64,000 nt of DNA from Oscillospiraceae bacterium (GTDB taxonomy: Bacteria; Bacillota; Clostridia; Oscillospirales; Acutalibacteraceae): contig JAFLUM010000003.1 in NCBI GenBank assembly GCA_022508805.1, positions 111,745 to 175,744 of the forward strand, given 5' to 3'. The first letter of the stretch is position 1; each line of letters opens with the position of its first letter. The notes below the pieces were generated by a model. It was given only the letters and a program-made list of their open reading frames with translations, was not told the DNA's origin and ran no database searches. Made by a program: the position numbers and the translations under genes. Positions 13,316 through 23,599 of this stretch are shown here, piece by piece.

Positions 13316-13657
13316 ATGGACGCATTAAAATTGATGACAGAGGGCATGATCAAAGAGGCCAACCCCGCAATCAGAGTCGGTGACGTTGTAAAGGTACACG
13401 TTAAGATTCGTGAAGGCGAGAGAGAAAGAATTCAGGTCTTTGAGGGTACTATCATCGCCAAAAAGGGTAGCGGAGTTTCTGAGACATTCACCGTTCGCCG
13501 CGTTTCCTACGGCGTAGGTGTTGAAAGAGTCTTCCCCGTAAACTCTCCCAACGTTGCAAAGGTAGAAACTGTAAGACGCGGTAAGATCCGCAGAAGCAAG
13601 CTCTATTATCTTCGTGACAGAGTCGGCAAGGCTGCAAAGGTCAAGGAGCAGATCTAA
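13316..13657 (+). CDS. rplS: 50S ribosomal protein L19
   Basis: [33 protein letters not shown]...[43 protein letters not shown]. Confidence 0.97.
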   Translation: MDALKLMTEGMIKEANPAIRVGDVVKVHVKIREGERERIQVFEGTIIAKKGSGVSETFTVRRVSYGVGVERVFPVNSPNVAKVETVRRGKIRRSKLYYLRDRVGKAAKVKEQI

Positions 13658-13684
13658 CGCTGTTTCATCAAAACGCAAAACAGA

Positions 13685-13710
13685 GCAGAGGTTTTATTCC
13701 TCTGCTTTTT
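13685..13710 (+). terminator. terminator after rplS
   Basis: GCAGAGG-ttttatt-CCTCTGC followed by ttttt. Confidence 0.8.
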
Positions 13711-13735
13711 GTTTAGTTTGTTTAGGAGGATAAAA

Positions 13736-14665
13736 ATGGATTGGACTGAAATAAAAATCGAGGTCGATGCGGTCAATATCGACCGTGCGGCTGATATCGC
13801 CCATATGGCAGTGCCCTACGGAATTTACGTTGAGGATTACAGTGCACTTGAAGAAGAGGTACTGGAAATTGCCAATATCGACTTGATTGATGAGGAACTT
13901 CTCGAAAAAGACAGAACCAAAGCATATGTTCACATATACATTTCTCCCGAAGAGAGCTATATGGAGGCTGTTTCATTCTTAAAAGAGAGATACGACAGTG
14001 AAAAAATTCCCTATACAGTCGAATATAAACCCTGTAAAAACGAGGATTGGGAGAATAACTGGAAAGAATATTTCAAGCCTATGAGGATAGGCGAAAAGCT
14101 GCTTATTAGACCTCTTTGGATAGACGATTATGACCCGCAGGGCAGGGCAGTCTTAAGCATTGAGCCGGGACTCGCTTTCGGTTCGGGCGGACACAACACC
14201 ACTCGCCTTTGCCTTGAAGCGTTGGAAAAATACGTTAAAAAAGGCGACAGCGTTCTTGATTGCGGTTGCGGCAGCGGAATTTTGTCAATTGCAACTCTCC
14301 TTTTGGGAGCAGGCAATGCCACAGGCGTGGATATTGATGCGCTCGCCGTAAAAACAGCGCGTGAAAACGGCACTGTAAACGGATTTTCCGAACCTCAATA
14401 TAAAATCCTGCAAGGCAACTTGACTGATAAAGTCACAGGTAAGTTTGACGTGATCGCCGCTAATATCGTGGCGGATATAATTATTCTCTTCGCCTCACAG
14501 GTCGGCGAATTCTTAAAGGACGACGGTGTGTTTATAACGTCCGGAATCATTGAACCGCGCGAACCTGAGGTAACCGCCGCGTTCAAGGAAAACGGCTTTG
14601 AAATAATCAACCGTTTTGAGGACGGCGGCTGGCTCTGCTTCGTCTGCAAAAAGAAGAAAGCTTAA
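13736..14665 (+). CDS. prmA: ribosomal protein L11 methyltransferase
   Basis: FGSGGHNTTRLCLEAL and VLDCGCGSGILSIATLLLGA; ATG at 13736 preceded by AGGAGG. Confidence 0.93.
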   Translation: MDWTEIKIEVDAVNIDRAADIAHMAVPYGIYVEDYSALEEEVLEIANIDLIDEELLEKDRTKAYVHIYISPEESYMEAVSFLKERYDSEKIPYTVEYKPCKNEDWENNWKEYFKPMRIGEKLLIRPLWIDDYDPQGRAVLSIEPGLAFGSGGHNTTRLCLEALEKYVKKGDSVLDCGCGSGILSIATLLLGAGNATGVDIDALAVKTARENGTVNGFSEPQYKILQGNLTDKVTGKFDVIAANIVADIIILFASQVGEFLKDDGVFITSGIIEPREPEVTAAFKENGFEIINRFEDGGWLCFVCKKKKA

Positions 14666-14670
14666 CACCC

Positions 14671-14699
14671 AAGCTCCCTCTTTGAGGGAGCTTGATTTT
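14671..14699 (+). terminator. terminator after prmA (hairpin shared with 61090-61107)
   Basis: AAGCTCCCTC-ttt-GAGGGAGCTT followed by gattttt. Confidence 0.75.
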
Positions 14700-14867
14700 T
14701 AGTAATATTTGTCCCGATTTTGTAATATTTATATATCAAACTACAGTGTTGCAAGCTCACTTGCACATTTCTTTATTTAAAATATACTATTGGATGTGTT
14801 AAACGAGGCTAACATTTAGCCATATCGCCGAAAATGTCTTAAAAGATGAAAATAAAGCCGAAAACCG

Positions 14868-14896
14868 TTGACAAAAATAGATATTTAAGATATTAT
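14868..14896 (+). promoter_or_regulatory. feo promoter
   Basis: TTGACA-17 nt-TATTAT. Confidence 0.75.
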
Positions 14897-14907
14897 TTTA
14901 TCAAAGG

Positions 14908-14957
14908 TTAGCAATGACTAACTAATTTGTTTCAATTGTTTTGTTAGCACTGACTAA
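14908..14957 (+). promoter_or_regulatory. two metalloregulator-type operator sites
   Basis: TTAGCAATGACTAA (14908-14921) and TTAGCACTGACTAA (14944-14957), both TTAG-N6-CTAA, just downstream of the promoter. Confidence 0.65.
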
Positions 14958-14982
14958 CCATTTTTTGCCAAGGAGAATAAAA

Positions 14983-15210
14983 ATGAGAGCTACATTAAGA
15001 GACGTTAAGGTAGGCGGCACGACGACTGTCGTAAAGGTTCACGGCGAAGGTGCATTAAGGCGCCGTATTATGGATATGGGCATAACAAAGGGTGTTCAGA
15101 TTTATGTTCGCAAGGTAGCACCGCTCGGTGACCCCATTGAATTGACCGTGCGCGGCTACGAGCTCTCAATTAGAAAAGCCGATGCCGAAATGATTGAGGT
15201 AGAAATCTGA
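14983..15210 (+). CDS. feoA: ferrous iron transport protein A
   Basis: SH3-like FeoA: GEGALRRRIMDMGITKGVQIYVRKVAPLGDPIELTVRGYELSIRKADAEMIEV; ATG at 14983 after AAGGAG. Confidence 0.92.
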   Translation: MRATLRDVKVGGTTTVVKVHGEGALRRRIMDMGITKGVQIYVRKVAPLGDPIELTVRGYELSIRKADAEMIEVEI

Positions 15211-15257
15211 ATTAAAGGTTTGCTTTTCTTGATCCTAAACTATACTTTGCCAAAAGG

Positions 15258-15271
15258 TTAGAAGATGCTAA
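15258..15271 (+). promoter_or_regulatory. third TTAG-N6-CTAA operator site, between feoA and feoB
   Basis: TTAGAAGATGCTAA, same spacing as the two upstream sites. Confidence 0.55.
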
Positions 15272-15288
15272 CTCGAAAGGAAATAATT

Positions 15289-17697
15289 ATGAGCATTAAA
15301 ATTGCGCTGGCGGGCAACCCCAACTGCGGAAAAACAACACTTTTTAACGCCCTTACAGGTTCAAATCAGTTTGTCGGCAACTGGCCCGGTGTAACAGTCG
15401 AGAAGAAAGAGGGCAAGCTGAAAAATAACAGCGATGTCATCATTATGGATCTGCCCGGTATATATTCACTGTCACCCTATACGCTGGAGGAGGTCGTTGC
15501 TCGCAATTACCTTGTAAACGAACGTCCCGATGCAATTTTAAATATAATCGACGGCACAAATCTTGAAAGAAACCTGTATCTCACAACACAGCTTACAGAG
15601 CTTGGAATCCCCGTTGCTGTAGCCATCAATATGATGGACATCGTAAGAAAAAACGGCGATAAAATTGATATTAACGAGCTTTCACGCAATCTCGGCTGTG
15701 AGGTAGTGGAAATATCCGCCCTTAAAGAAACAGGTATTACAGAGGCTGCCGAGGCCGCGATTAAGGCTGCCGAAAGTGTCAAAACCATGCCGTTGCCTAT
15801 GTTCAGCGGCATCGTTGAGCACGCCCTTGCCCATATTGAAGAAGCGGCTATTCACAATATGCCGCAGGAACAGCAAAGATGGTATTCAATCAAATTATTT
15901 GAGAGGGACGAAAAAGTTCTTGACGATTTAGTGCTTTCAAAATCGGTCATAGATCACATTGAATGGGATATTAAGGCGGTTGAAACGGCACTGGATGACG
16001 ATGCCGAAAGCATAATCACAAATGAGCGCTACATATATGTATCCAAAATTCTCAAAAACTGTTATACCAAAAAGCACCTTGATAGGTTTACCACTTCCGA
16101 TAAAATCGATAAAGTCGTCACAAACCGATTTTTAGCTCTGCCCATATTTGCCGTTGTTATGTTCCTTGTATATTTCATATCCGTCACTACGGTAGGCGCT
16201 TGGGCGACGGATTGGGCGAATGACGGAGTGTTCGGAGACGGCTGGCACTTAGTGGGTGCACGCGCTTATGACAATGCAATGACTGATTTTGCCGCCGAAA
16301 ATATTTGGACAAATGAACTTAAATCCACTGTGACCGCAGCGGCAGACACAAATGTTATCGGCGCAGACGATATTCTCACTGCGATAAATAATAAAGATTT
16401 CGGCGCATTTGAGGAGGCTTACGGTTCTTACGGTGACTCGCTTGCAAAAGAAAATTTCGATATTTCCATAATAGTTGACAATGCTCTTGAATCTGATGCG
16501 GTTCCCGACCCTGCCGATTACGGCATATGGGTACCCGGTATACCGGTTCTTGTCGAAAGGGGACTTGACTCTGTAAATTGTGCCGAGTGGCTAAAGGGAC
16601 TTATCCTTGACGGTATCGTAGGCGGCGTAGGAGCGGTGCTCGGTTTTGTACCGCAGATGATAGTTCTGTTTATATTCCTCGCTTTCCTTGAGGCGTGCGG
16701 ATATATGTCACGTGTAGCCTTTGTAATGGACAGAATTTTCCGAAAAATCGGACTTTCCGGTAAATCCTTTATACCGATGCTTATAGGTACAGGCTGCGGC
16801 GTTCCCGGAATTATGGCGTCAAGAACAATTGAAAACGTTCGTGACCGCCGTATGACCATTATAACCACCACATTCATTCCCTGCGGCGCAAAGCTGCCCG
16901 TTATCGCGCTTATCGCATCTGCTCTCTTCAATAAGGCTTGGTGGGTAGCCCCCAGCGCATATTTCATAGGCGTTGCGGCGATAATTGTTTCGGGAATAAT
17001 GCTTAAAAAGACCAAAATGTTCGCAGGTGACCCTGCACCGTTCGTTATGGAACTGCCTGCTTATCACTTGCCCACTTTCGGCAACGTTATGCGCAGTATG
17101 TGGGAGCGTGCAAGCTCATTTATCAAAAAAGCGGGAACAGTTATTCTTTTAGCATCCATTATTATTTGGGCGGGCTCGCATTTTGGAACACTCCAAAGCG
17201 GCGGCTTCGGATTTGATATGCAAATGGAGCTTGATGCAAGTATTTTAGGCATAATCGGCAATGCGGTCAAATTTATATTTGTACCACTCGGATTTGGCGC
17301 AGGGGATGCAGGTACAAAAGCCTCAATTGCAACAGTCATGGGACTTCTTGCCAAGGAAGAGATCGTCGGCGTTTTCGGCGTGCTCAATTTCGAGGGTATG
17401 ACAAAGCTGACTGCATATTCTTTCCTTATTTTCAACCTTCTCTGTGCGCCGTGTATTGCGGCTATGGGAGCAATAAGACGGGAAATGAACAGCGCGAAAT
17501 GGACGGCTTTCGCTTTAGGCTATCAGTGCATTTTCGCCTACGCCATATCTCTAATGGTGTATCAATTCGGTATGATGTTCCAAGGCAGTGCAAGCCTTGC
17601 AGGCATAATTTCCGCAATAACCGTTATGATGATCATACTTTATATGCTTTTCAGACCGTATAAAGATCCCAATAAACTTACACATAAGGCGAAATAA
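15289..17697 (+). CDS. feoB: ferrous iron transport protein B
   Basis: GNPNCGKTTLFNALTG G1 motif, GNWPGVTVEKKEG, DLPGIYSL; multi-TM permease GVGAVLGFVPQMIVLFIFLAFLEACGYMSRVAF. Confidence 0.96.
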   Translation: MSIKIALAGNPNCGKTTLFNALTGSNQFVGNWPGVTVEKKEGKLKNNSDVIIMDLPGIYSLSPYTLEEVVARNYLVNERPDAILNIIDGTNLERNLYLTTQLTELGIPVAVAINMMDIVRKNGDKIDINELSRNLGCEVVEISALKETGITEAAEAAIKAAESVKTMPLPMFSGIVEHALAHIEEAAIHNMPQEQQRWYSIKLFERDEKVLDDLVLSKSVIDHIEWDIKAVETALDDDAESIITNERYIYVSKILKNCYTKKHLDRFTTSDKIDKVVTNRFLALPIFAVVMFLVYFISVTTVGAWATDWANDGVFGDGWHLVGARAYDNAMTDFAAENIWTNELKSTVTAAADTNVIGADDILTAINNKDFGAFEEAYGSYGDSLAKENFDISIIVDNALESDAVPDPADYGIWVPGIPVLVERGLDSVNCAEWLKGLILDGIVGGVGAVLGFVPQMIVLFIFLAFLEACGYMSRVAFVMDRIFRKIGLSGKSFIPMLIGTGCGVPGIMASRTIENVRDRRMTIITTTFIPCGAKLPVIALIASALFNKAWWVAPSAYFIGVAAIIVSGIMLKKTKMFAGDPAPFVMELPAYHLPTFGNVMRSMWERASSFIKKAGTVILLASIIIWAGSHFGTLQSGGFGFDMQMELDASILGIIGNAVKFIFVPLGFGAGDAGTKASIATVMGLLAKEEIVGVFGVLNFEGMTKLTAYSFLIFNLLCAPCIAAMGAIRREMNSAKWTAFALGYQCIFAYAISLMVYQFGMMFQGSASLAGIISAITVMMIILYMLFRPYKDPNKLTHKAK

Positions 17698-17740
17698 ACA
17701 AATAATCAAATTTGCTTAAATTCCGTAAGGAGGTCATAGT

Positions 17741-17911
17741 ATGCTCGAATTTTTATCAGCCAATATGGGAACTGTCATAATTTGCATAGCGCTTATTGCA
17801 ATCGTTGCTGCAGTCATAATAAAAATGAGAAAAGATAAAAGACAGGGTAAAAGCTCCTGCGGTTGCTCGTGCGGATGCTGCCCGATGTCGGATGAGTGTC
17901 ATAAACAGTAA
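17741..17911 (+). CDS. FeoB-associated Cys-rich membrane protein (56 aa; absent from ORF track)
   Basis: [63 protein letters not shown] 9-10 nt upstream; immediately after feoB. Confidence 0.85.
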   Translation: MLEFLSANMGTVIICIALIAIVAAVIIKMRKDKRQGKSSCGCSCGCCPMSDECHKQ

Positions 17912-17922
17912 AAGATTTTTTC

Positions 17923-17953
17923 AAACGGCCGTTTTGTACGGCTGTTTTTTTTA
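17923..17953 (+). terminator. terminator of feo operon
   Basis: ACGGCCGT...ACGGCTGT (one G-U) followed by T-run. Confidence 0.75.
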
Positions 17954-18021
17954 TGATTATTATTGATTTAATTTTTCAATTAAGGTATTATTATAATAAA
18001 GTAAAAATATGGGTGATTTAT

Positions 18022-19617
18022 ATGGTAAATGATATTGCACGCATTATTTCTGAAGGCGGGGCTTCCTTAGGTATTGAGCTCGGTTCGACCCGTATTAAAG
18101 CCGTACTTATAGACGGCAATATGAATCCTGTCGCATCGGGCAGTCATACTTGGGAAAATAAGCTTGAAAATGGACTGTGGACTTATTCCCTTGATGCTGT
18201 TCGTGAAGGTTTACAGGACGCTTATAAAAACTTAAAAGATGAAGTTCGAGAAAAATACGGGGTGGAAATCACGGCTTTACGTGCCGCAGGATTTTCCGCA
18301 ATGATGCACGGCTATCTCGTATTTGACAAGGACGGCAAGCTTCTCACTCCTTTCAGAACTTGGAGAAACACCGTAACGGGTCAGGCGGCGGAAGAATTGA
18401 CGGAGCTTTTCGGCTTCAATATCCCACAGCGCTGGAGTATAGCACACCTTTATCAAGCGATTTTAAACGGCGAGGAGCACGTAAAGGATATTTCGTTTAT
18501 CACCACCCTCGCAGGCTATGTGCATTGGGTGCTCACTGGCGATAAGGTACTCGGCGTGGGCGAGGCATCGGGAATGTTCCCTATTGACAGCGAGAAAAAC
18601 GACTATGACAGTGGAATGCTTTCAAAATTTGCCGACAAAATAAGTGGTAAAAATTACCCGTGGAATATAACCGAAATTCTGCCAAAAGTCCTTATGGCAG
18701 GCGATGCATGCAGCAGGCTAACTGATGAGGGCGCTCTTTTCCTTGACCCCACAGGGACTCTTAAAGGCGGATGCATCGTATGTCCGCCCGAGGGCGATGC
18801 AGGAACAGGTATGGTCGCAACAAACAGCGTTGCACAGCGTACAGGCAATATTTCGGCAGGTACATCGGTCTTTGCAATGATCGTTTTGGAAAAAGCACTG
18901 AACGGAGTTTATCCCGAAATAGATATGGTCACCACTCCCGACGGCAAACCTGTTGCGATGGTTCACTGCAATAACTGCACATCCGATTTGGACGCGTGGG
19001 TAAGACTTTTCAAAGAGCTGAATGCGGTCACGGGCGCACAGATAAGCACTCCGGACCTGTATGATGCACTGTATGCCAAGGCTCTTGAGGGCGCGGCAGA
19101 CTGCGGCGGAGTAATATCATATAACTATTATTCGGGCGAGCCTGTAACGGGACTTTCCGAGGGCAGACCGTTGCTCGTGCGCCGTCCTGATGCTGACTTT
19201 TCACTTGCCAACTTTATGCGAGCACAGCTTTTCGCCGCAATGGCAACACTCAAACTCGGTATGGACTTGCTTTATGATAAGGAAAAGGTGAGCGTTGACT
19301 GCCTTATGGGTCACGGCGGACTGTTCAAAACTCCCGTAGTCGGTCAGCGGCTTATGGCTGCGGCTATGAATGCTCCCGTCGCCGTTATGAAGACCGCTGC
19401 CGAGGGCGGAGCGTGGGGCATAGCTGTCCTTGCCGCTTATGCCGCCGATACTTGCGGATTGTCTTTGGGCGATTATCTTAACGAAAAGGTCTTTGCTGAC
19501 ACCGAAAGCTCTGTAATCGAGCCTTACGGCGAGGATGTTGACGGATTTAACGGATTTATGAAAAATTATACGGCAGGACTTGCGGCGGAAAAAGCAGCAG
19601 TCGAGTCGATAAAATAA
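18022..19617 (+). CDS. FGGY-family carbohydrate kinase, probable L-ribulokinase
   Basis: FGGY kinase fold: [39 protein letters not shown]; directly upstream of araA-araD. Confidence 0.82.
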   Translation: MVNDIARIISEGGASLGIELGSTRIKAVLIDGNMNPVASGSHTWENKLENGLWTYSLDAVREGLQDAYKNLKDEVREKYGVEITALRAAGFSAMMHGYLVFDKDGKLLTPFRTWRNTVTGQAAEELTELFGFNIPQRWSIAHLYQAILNGEEHVKDISFITTLAGYVHWVLTGDKVLGVGEASGMFPIDSEKNDYDSGMLSKFADKISGKNYPWNITEILPKVLMAGDACSRLTDEGALFLDPTGTLKGGCIVCPPEGDAGTGMVATNSVAQRTGNISAGTSVFAMIVLEKALNGVYPEIDMVTTPDGKPVAMVHCNNCTSDLDAWVRLFKELNAVTGAQISTPDLYDALYAKALEGAADCGGVISYNYYSGEPVTGLSEGRPLLVRRPDADFSLANFMRAQLFAAMATLKLGMDLLYDKEKVSVDCLMGHGGLFKTPVVGQRLMAAAMNAPVAVMKTAAEGGAWGIAVLAAYAADTCGLSLGDYLNEKVFADTESSVIEPYGEDVDGFNGFMKNYTAGLAAEKAAVESIK

Positions 19618-19650
19618 AAGTAATATATTACAAAAGGAGTAGTAATAATT

Positions 19651-21129
19651 ATGGCACTCAAAGATTATGAATTTTGGTTTGTAGTAGGCAGTCAGTTTCT
19701 GTACGGTCCCGAGGTTTTGGAGACCGTTGCAAAGAGAGCACAGGAAATGGCGGACGAATTAAATGAAAGCGGTTCGCTTCCCTGCAAAATCGTTTACAAA
19801 GTAACCGCAAAAACAAACAAAGAAATTTCCGACGTGGTAAGAGAAGCAAATTTTGACAAAAAATGCGCAGGTATCATTACTTGGTGCCACACCTTCAGCC
19901 CCAGTAAGATGTGGATAAACGGCTTTACAGAGCTTCAAAAGCCCTATTGCCATCTTGCAACTCAGTACAATAAAGAGATCCCCAATGAAGAAATCGATAT
20001 GGATTTCATGAATCTTAATCAGGCAGCACACGGCGACCGTGAACATGGCTTTATCGCCGCAAGACTTCGTATGCCGCGCAAAATTATTGCGGGTTATTGG
20101 AAAGATGAAAATGTACGCACACGGCTGGGCGATTGGATGCGTGCCGCCGTCGGAGTTGCATTTAGTAAAGAGCTTTCCGTTATGCGTTTCGGCGATAATA
20201 TGCGCGAGGTTGCCGTAACTGAGGGCGATAAGGTTGAAGTTCAGACAAAGCTCGGCTGGCAGGTAAACACATGGGCTGTGGGCGACCTTGTTAAGGAAAT
20301 GAGCAAGGTAACAGAGACCGAAATTGATGCTCTTGTTGAAATTTATAAAGAAAATTACGATATTGCAACCGATAATTTGGATGCTATTCGCTATCAGGCA
20401 AAGGAAGAAATCGCCATAAAGAAAATGCTTGACAGAGAAAACTGTAAGGCATTTTCAAACACTTTCCAGGATCTGTACGGTATGGAGCAGCTTCCCGGTC
20501 TTGCCTCACAGCACTTAATGGCTCAAGGCTACGGCTACGGCGGAGAAGGCGACTGGAAGGTTGCCGCTATGACCGCTATAATCAAGGCTATGGGTGAAGG
20601 CAAAACGGGCGGAACCAGCTTTATGGAGGATTACACCTACCATCTTGATGAGAATAATAAGCTCAGCCTCGGCGCTCATATGCTTGAGGTTTGCCCCTCA
20701 CTGGCGGCAGGAAAGCCGAGAATTGAAACGCATCATCTCGGAATCGGTATGAATGAAAAAGACCCTGCAAGACTTGTTTTCGAGGGCAGAGAGGGCAAGG
20801 CAATTGTCGTAAGCCTTATTGACATGGGCGGCAGACTTCGCCTTATTTGTCAGGACATTGAGTGCGTTAAACCCATTATGGAGATGCCGAATCTTCCCGT
20901 TGCCCGTGTAATGTGGAAGGCTGAACCGTCACTTGAAACAGGACTTGAATGCTGGATAACCGCGGGCGGAGCTCATCACACGGTGCTTACTCACGATGTA
21001 ACAAGTGAGCAAATGCGTGACTGGGCAAAAATGATGGACATTGAATTCGTTCATATTGATAAAAATACCACTCCCGAGTCTTTGGAGGAAAAACTCTTCC
21101 TCAATGACCTTGCGTGGAAGCTGAAATGA
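19651..21129 (+). CDS. araA: L-arabinose isomerase
   Basis: [43 protein letters not shown]. Confidence 0.97.
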   Translation: MALKDYEFWFVVGSQFLYGPEVLETVAKRAQEMADELNESGSLPCKIVYKVTAKTNKEISDVVREANFDKKCAGIITWCHTFSPSKMWINGFTELQKPYCHLATQYNKEIPNEEIDMDFMNLNQAAHGDREHGFIAARLRMPRKIIAGYWKDENVRTRLGDWMRAAVGVAFSKELSVMRFGDNMREVAVTEGDKVEVQTKLGWQVNTWAVGDLVKEMSKVTETEIDALVEIYKENYDIATDNLDAIRYQAKEEIAIKKMLDRENCKAFSNTFQDLYGMEQLPGLASQHLMAQGYGYGGEGDWKVAAMTAIIKAMGEGKTGGTSFMEDYTYHLDENNKLSLGAHMLEVCPSLAAGKPRIETHHLGIGMNEKDPARLVFEGREGKAIVVSLIDMGGRLRLICQDIECVKPIMEMPNLPVARVMWKAEPSLETGLECWITAGGAHHTVLTHDVTSEQMRDWAKMMDIEFVHIDKNTTPESLEEKLFLNDLAWKLK

Positions 21130-21139
21130 GGAAAATCAG

Positions 21140-21835
21140 ATGCTTGAAGCTTTAAAAGAACAGGTATGTAAAGCAAATCTGCTTTTGCCCAAATATTCTC
21201 TCGTCACCTTTACTTGGGGCAATGTCTCGGGCGTTGACCGTGAAAAGGGGCTTATGGTCATCAAGCCGTCAGGCGTTGAGTATGACGGTATGAAGCCCTC
21301 GGATATGGTAGTCGTGGATTTAAAAACAGGAAAAAAGGTGGAGGGCGAGTTAAACCCGTCCTCCGATACGGATACTCACGTTGTCCTTTATAACACCTTC
21401 CCGAACATCGGCGGCGTTGTTCATACCCATTCCCGTTGGGCGACAGTGTTCGCACAGGCGGGCAGGGGAATACCTGCCCTCGGAACGACTCACGGTGACT
21501 ATTTTTACGGCGAGATTCCCTGCACACGCAAAATGACGGCGGAAGAGATCGGCGGGAAATATGAGCTTGAAACAGGAAACGTAATAACCGAAACCTTCAA
21601 TGATAAAAATCCCGATGATATCCCGTCCGTGCTCGTCCACAGCCACGGTCCTTTCTCTTGGGGAACCGACCCCGACAACGCAGTGCATAACGCAGTCGTG
21701 TTGGAGGAGCTTGCGTTTATGGCGTGGCATAATCTCATTATGAATCCCGACATCACCCCAATGCAGCAAGAGCTTCTCGATAAGCACTATCTTCGCAAAC
21801 ACGGCGCCAACGCCTATTACGGTCAGAAAAAATAA
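21140..21835 (+). CDS. araD: L-ribulose-5-phosphate 4-epimerase
   Basis: [55 protein letters not shown]. Confidence 0.96.
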   Translation: MLEALKEQVCKANLLLPKYSLVTFTWGNVSGVDREKGLMVIKPSGVEYDGMKPSDMVVVDLKTGKKVEGELNPSSDTDTHVVLYNTFPNIGGVVHTHSRWATVFAQAGRGIPALGTTHGDYFYGEIPCTRKMTAEEIGGKYELETGNVITETFNDKNPDDIPSVLVHSHGPFSWGTDPDNAVHNAVVLEELAFMAWHNLIMNPDITPMQQELLDKHYLRKHGANAYYGQKK

Positions 21836-21850
21836 GGGAAGGACAGCCCT

Positions 21851-22117
21851 ATGAGTGATTCTTTTATTTGGCTTGACTATATAATAAATATAATTAAGAC
21901 ATTACTCTTTTTGTGGCCTTTTTGGCTGCCTATATTAGTATCATTTATATTCTTTATTGTTAATTTGGTACGGTTTTTTAAGACACCTAAAGAGGATATA
22001 GAAAAGAGGAAAAGTTTCCGTAAATCGTTCATCAGTTCGTTGATCCTCACAGTAGTCTTTGCGGCGATTGACGTATTACTGGTCATTTCATTTCTAACCG
22101 GCATAGACAGTATGTGA
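21851..22117 (+). CDS. small two-TM membrane protein
   Basis: 88 aa with two hydrophobic helices; preceded by AAGGA. Confidence 0.5.
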   Translation: MSDSFIWLDYIINIIKTLLFLWPFWLPILVSFIFFIVNLVRFFKTPKEDIEKRKSFRKSFISSLILTVVFAAIDVLLVISFLTGIDSM

Positions 22118-22129
22118 GGAGCAATAAGT

Positions 22130-22270
22130 ATGAACGATAAGCTGTTCAGTAAAATAATAGCCATAATACTGGTGCTCGGCATTATCAGTACTGTCGCCTT
22201 GGCGGGCTACACTGTATATTTGCGTGAAAATGCCTCGATAACGTCATACATTTCAAACGAGAGCAAGTGA
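22130..22270 (+). CDS. 46-aa single-TM small protein (absent from ORF track)
   Basis: MNDKLFSKIIAIILVLGIISTVALAGYTVYLRENASITSYISNESK; GAGGAG upstream; fits between flanking genes. Confidence 0.5.
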   Translation: MNDKLFSKIIAIILVLGIISTVALAGYTVYLRENASITSYISNESK

Positions 22271-22274
22271 AAAT

Positions 22275-23228
22275 ATGAAAAAACTGTGTTATCAGATATT
22301 TGTCATAGTCGCACTCGTTCTCACATTTGTAATATTTGACGTCGGGATATACAACGTATTTACAAAAAGATGTATTAATGACTACAGCGACGGCTTGAAG
22401 GCGAAATCCGTTGAGCTTGATGAATATTTACCCTTTGATGAAAACTCTAAAATAGTAAAAGTAAATTCCGAGTTAAAGCTCACCGAAGATTTGCCCGTTA
22501 TCGACGGCGCGGCAGCGTTATATCCTGTCTTTTCTGCGTTCGTCAATGCTGTTTACCCCAAAACATCCTGTTCATTTGACGGCGAAAACTTTACACCTGA
22601 AAGCGTTTTGCAGTATACCAATACAAGGGGAGCATATAAAGCAGTAGTAGACGGTACGGCGGATATAGTATTTTGCGCTTATCCGTCGGAGGATCAGCTT
22701 GCATATGCAAAAGAGCAGGGCGCCCAGCTGGAGCTTGTGCCTATCGGCTATGAGGCATTTGTGTTCATCGTGAATAAAGAAAACCCCGTTGACAGTCTCA
22801 CTGTTGAGCAGGTCAAAGGGATTTATTCGGGCAAATATAAGAATTGGTCAGAGGTCGGCGGAGAAAATACTCCTATTGCCGCACTGCAAAGGAACGAGGG
22901 CAGCGGCAGCCAAACGGCTATGCTGTCGTTTATGGACGGCGAGGAGATCAAAGCAAAAAACAGTGTTTTCGGCAGAGCTATCGGATTTTCATTCCGTTTT
23001 TATGTGGAGGGAATAGTCGAGGACGGCAACATTAAAATGCTTTCTCTTGACGGAGTATATCCAAATGCCGAAAATATCCGTAATAAAACATATCCCATCG
23101 TAAGTGAATTTTATGCCGTATACCGAAAGGATAACGACAATAAAAATGTTCCGATTTTAATTGATTGGATGCTGTCGGAGGAAGGACAAAAAATTATCGA
23201 AGAAAGCGGATACGTTGGTATAAAATAA
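22275..23228 (+). CDS. membrane-anchored PstS-like substrate-binding protein
   Basis: PBP-like domain: NKENPVDSLTVEQVKGIYSGKYKNWSEVGGENTPIAALQRNEGSGSQTAMLSFM; N-terminal TM; no transporter genes adjacent. Confidence 0.75.
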   Translation: MKKLCYQIFVIVALVLTFVIFDVGIYNVFTKRCINDYSDGLKAKSVELDEYLPFDENSKIVKVNSELKLTEDLPVIDGAAALYPVFSAFVNAVYPKTSCSFDGENFTPESVLQYTNTRGAYKAVVDGTADIVFCAYPSEDQLAYAKEQGAQLELVPIGYEAFVFIVNKENPVDSLTVEQVKGIYSGKYKNWSEVGGENTPIAALQRNEGSGSQTAMLSFMDGEEIKAKNSVFGRAIGFSFRFYVEGIVEDGNIKMLSLDGVYPNAENIRNKTYPIVSEFYAVYRKDNDNKNVPILIDWMLSEEGQKIIEESGYVGIK

Positions 23229-23242
23229 AATTGGATTTATAG

Positions 23243-23290
23243 CGAAACAGTGCAGGTATCAGAAATGTATCTGTGCTGTTTTCTTTTTTA
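23243..23290 (+). terminator. terminator after PstS-like gene
   Basis: AACAGTGCAGGTAT...GTATCTGTGCTGTT stem with G-U pairs followed by T-rich run. Confidence 0.65.
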
Positions 23291-23380
23291 TTGCGATAGA
23301 GTGTGCAAAGATACATAGTGTACAGAAATAGATTAACTTCAGACCAACTTTAGAAATTTAAAATTAACAGCAAAAAAATG

Positions 23381-23409
23381 TTGACAAAGGCACAGCAGTA
23401 TGTTAAAAT
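23381..23409 (+). promoter_or_regulatory. promoter of tRNA cluster
   Basis: TTGACA-17 nt-TAAAAT about 20 nt upstream of tRNA-Gly. Confidence 0.7.
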
Positions 23410-23427
23410 AATCTGCGTCTTGAAACT

Positions 23428-23501
23428 GCGGGTGTAGTTCAATGGTAGAATCCCAGCCTTCCAAGCTGGTTGTGTGGGTTCGATTCCCATCACCCGCTCC
23501 A
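23428..23501 (+). tRNA. tRNA-Gly(TCC)
   Basis: Acceptor GCGGGTG/CACCCGC, anticodon loop cTTCCaa, GGTTCGATTCC arm, encoded CCA. Confidence 0.95.
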
Positions 23502-23508
23502 TTTTTAT

Positions 23509-23585
23509 GCGCTGATAGCTCAGCTGGATAGAGCATCTGCCTTCTAAGCAGAGGGTCGGGGGTTCGAGTCCCTCTCAGCGCGCCA
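23509..23585 (+). tRNA. tRNA-Arg(TCT)
   Basis: Acceptor GCGCTGA/TCAGCGC, anticodon loop CTTCTAA, encoded CCA. Confidence 0.95.
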
Positions 23586-23599
23586 TTTTCGTTTTATAC

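Noticed and set aside
15265-15288. Upstream start for feoB (MLTRKEII)
   Set aside because: Those codons come from the TTAG-N6-CTAA operator and the SD region; the start at 15289 fits the FeoB N-terminus.
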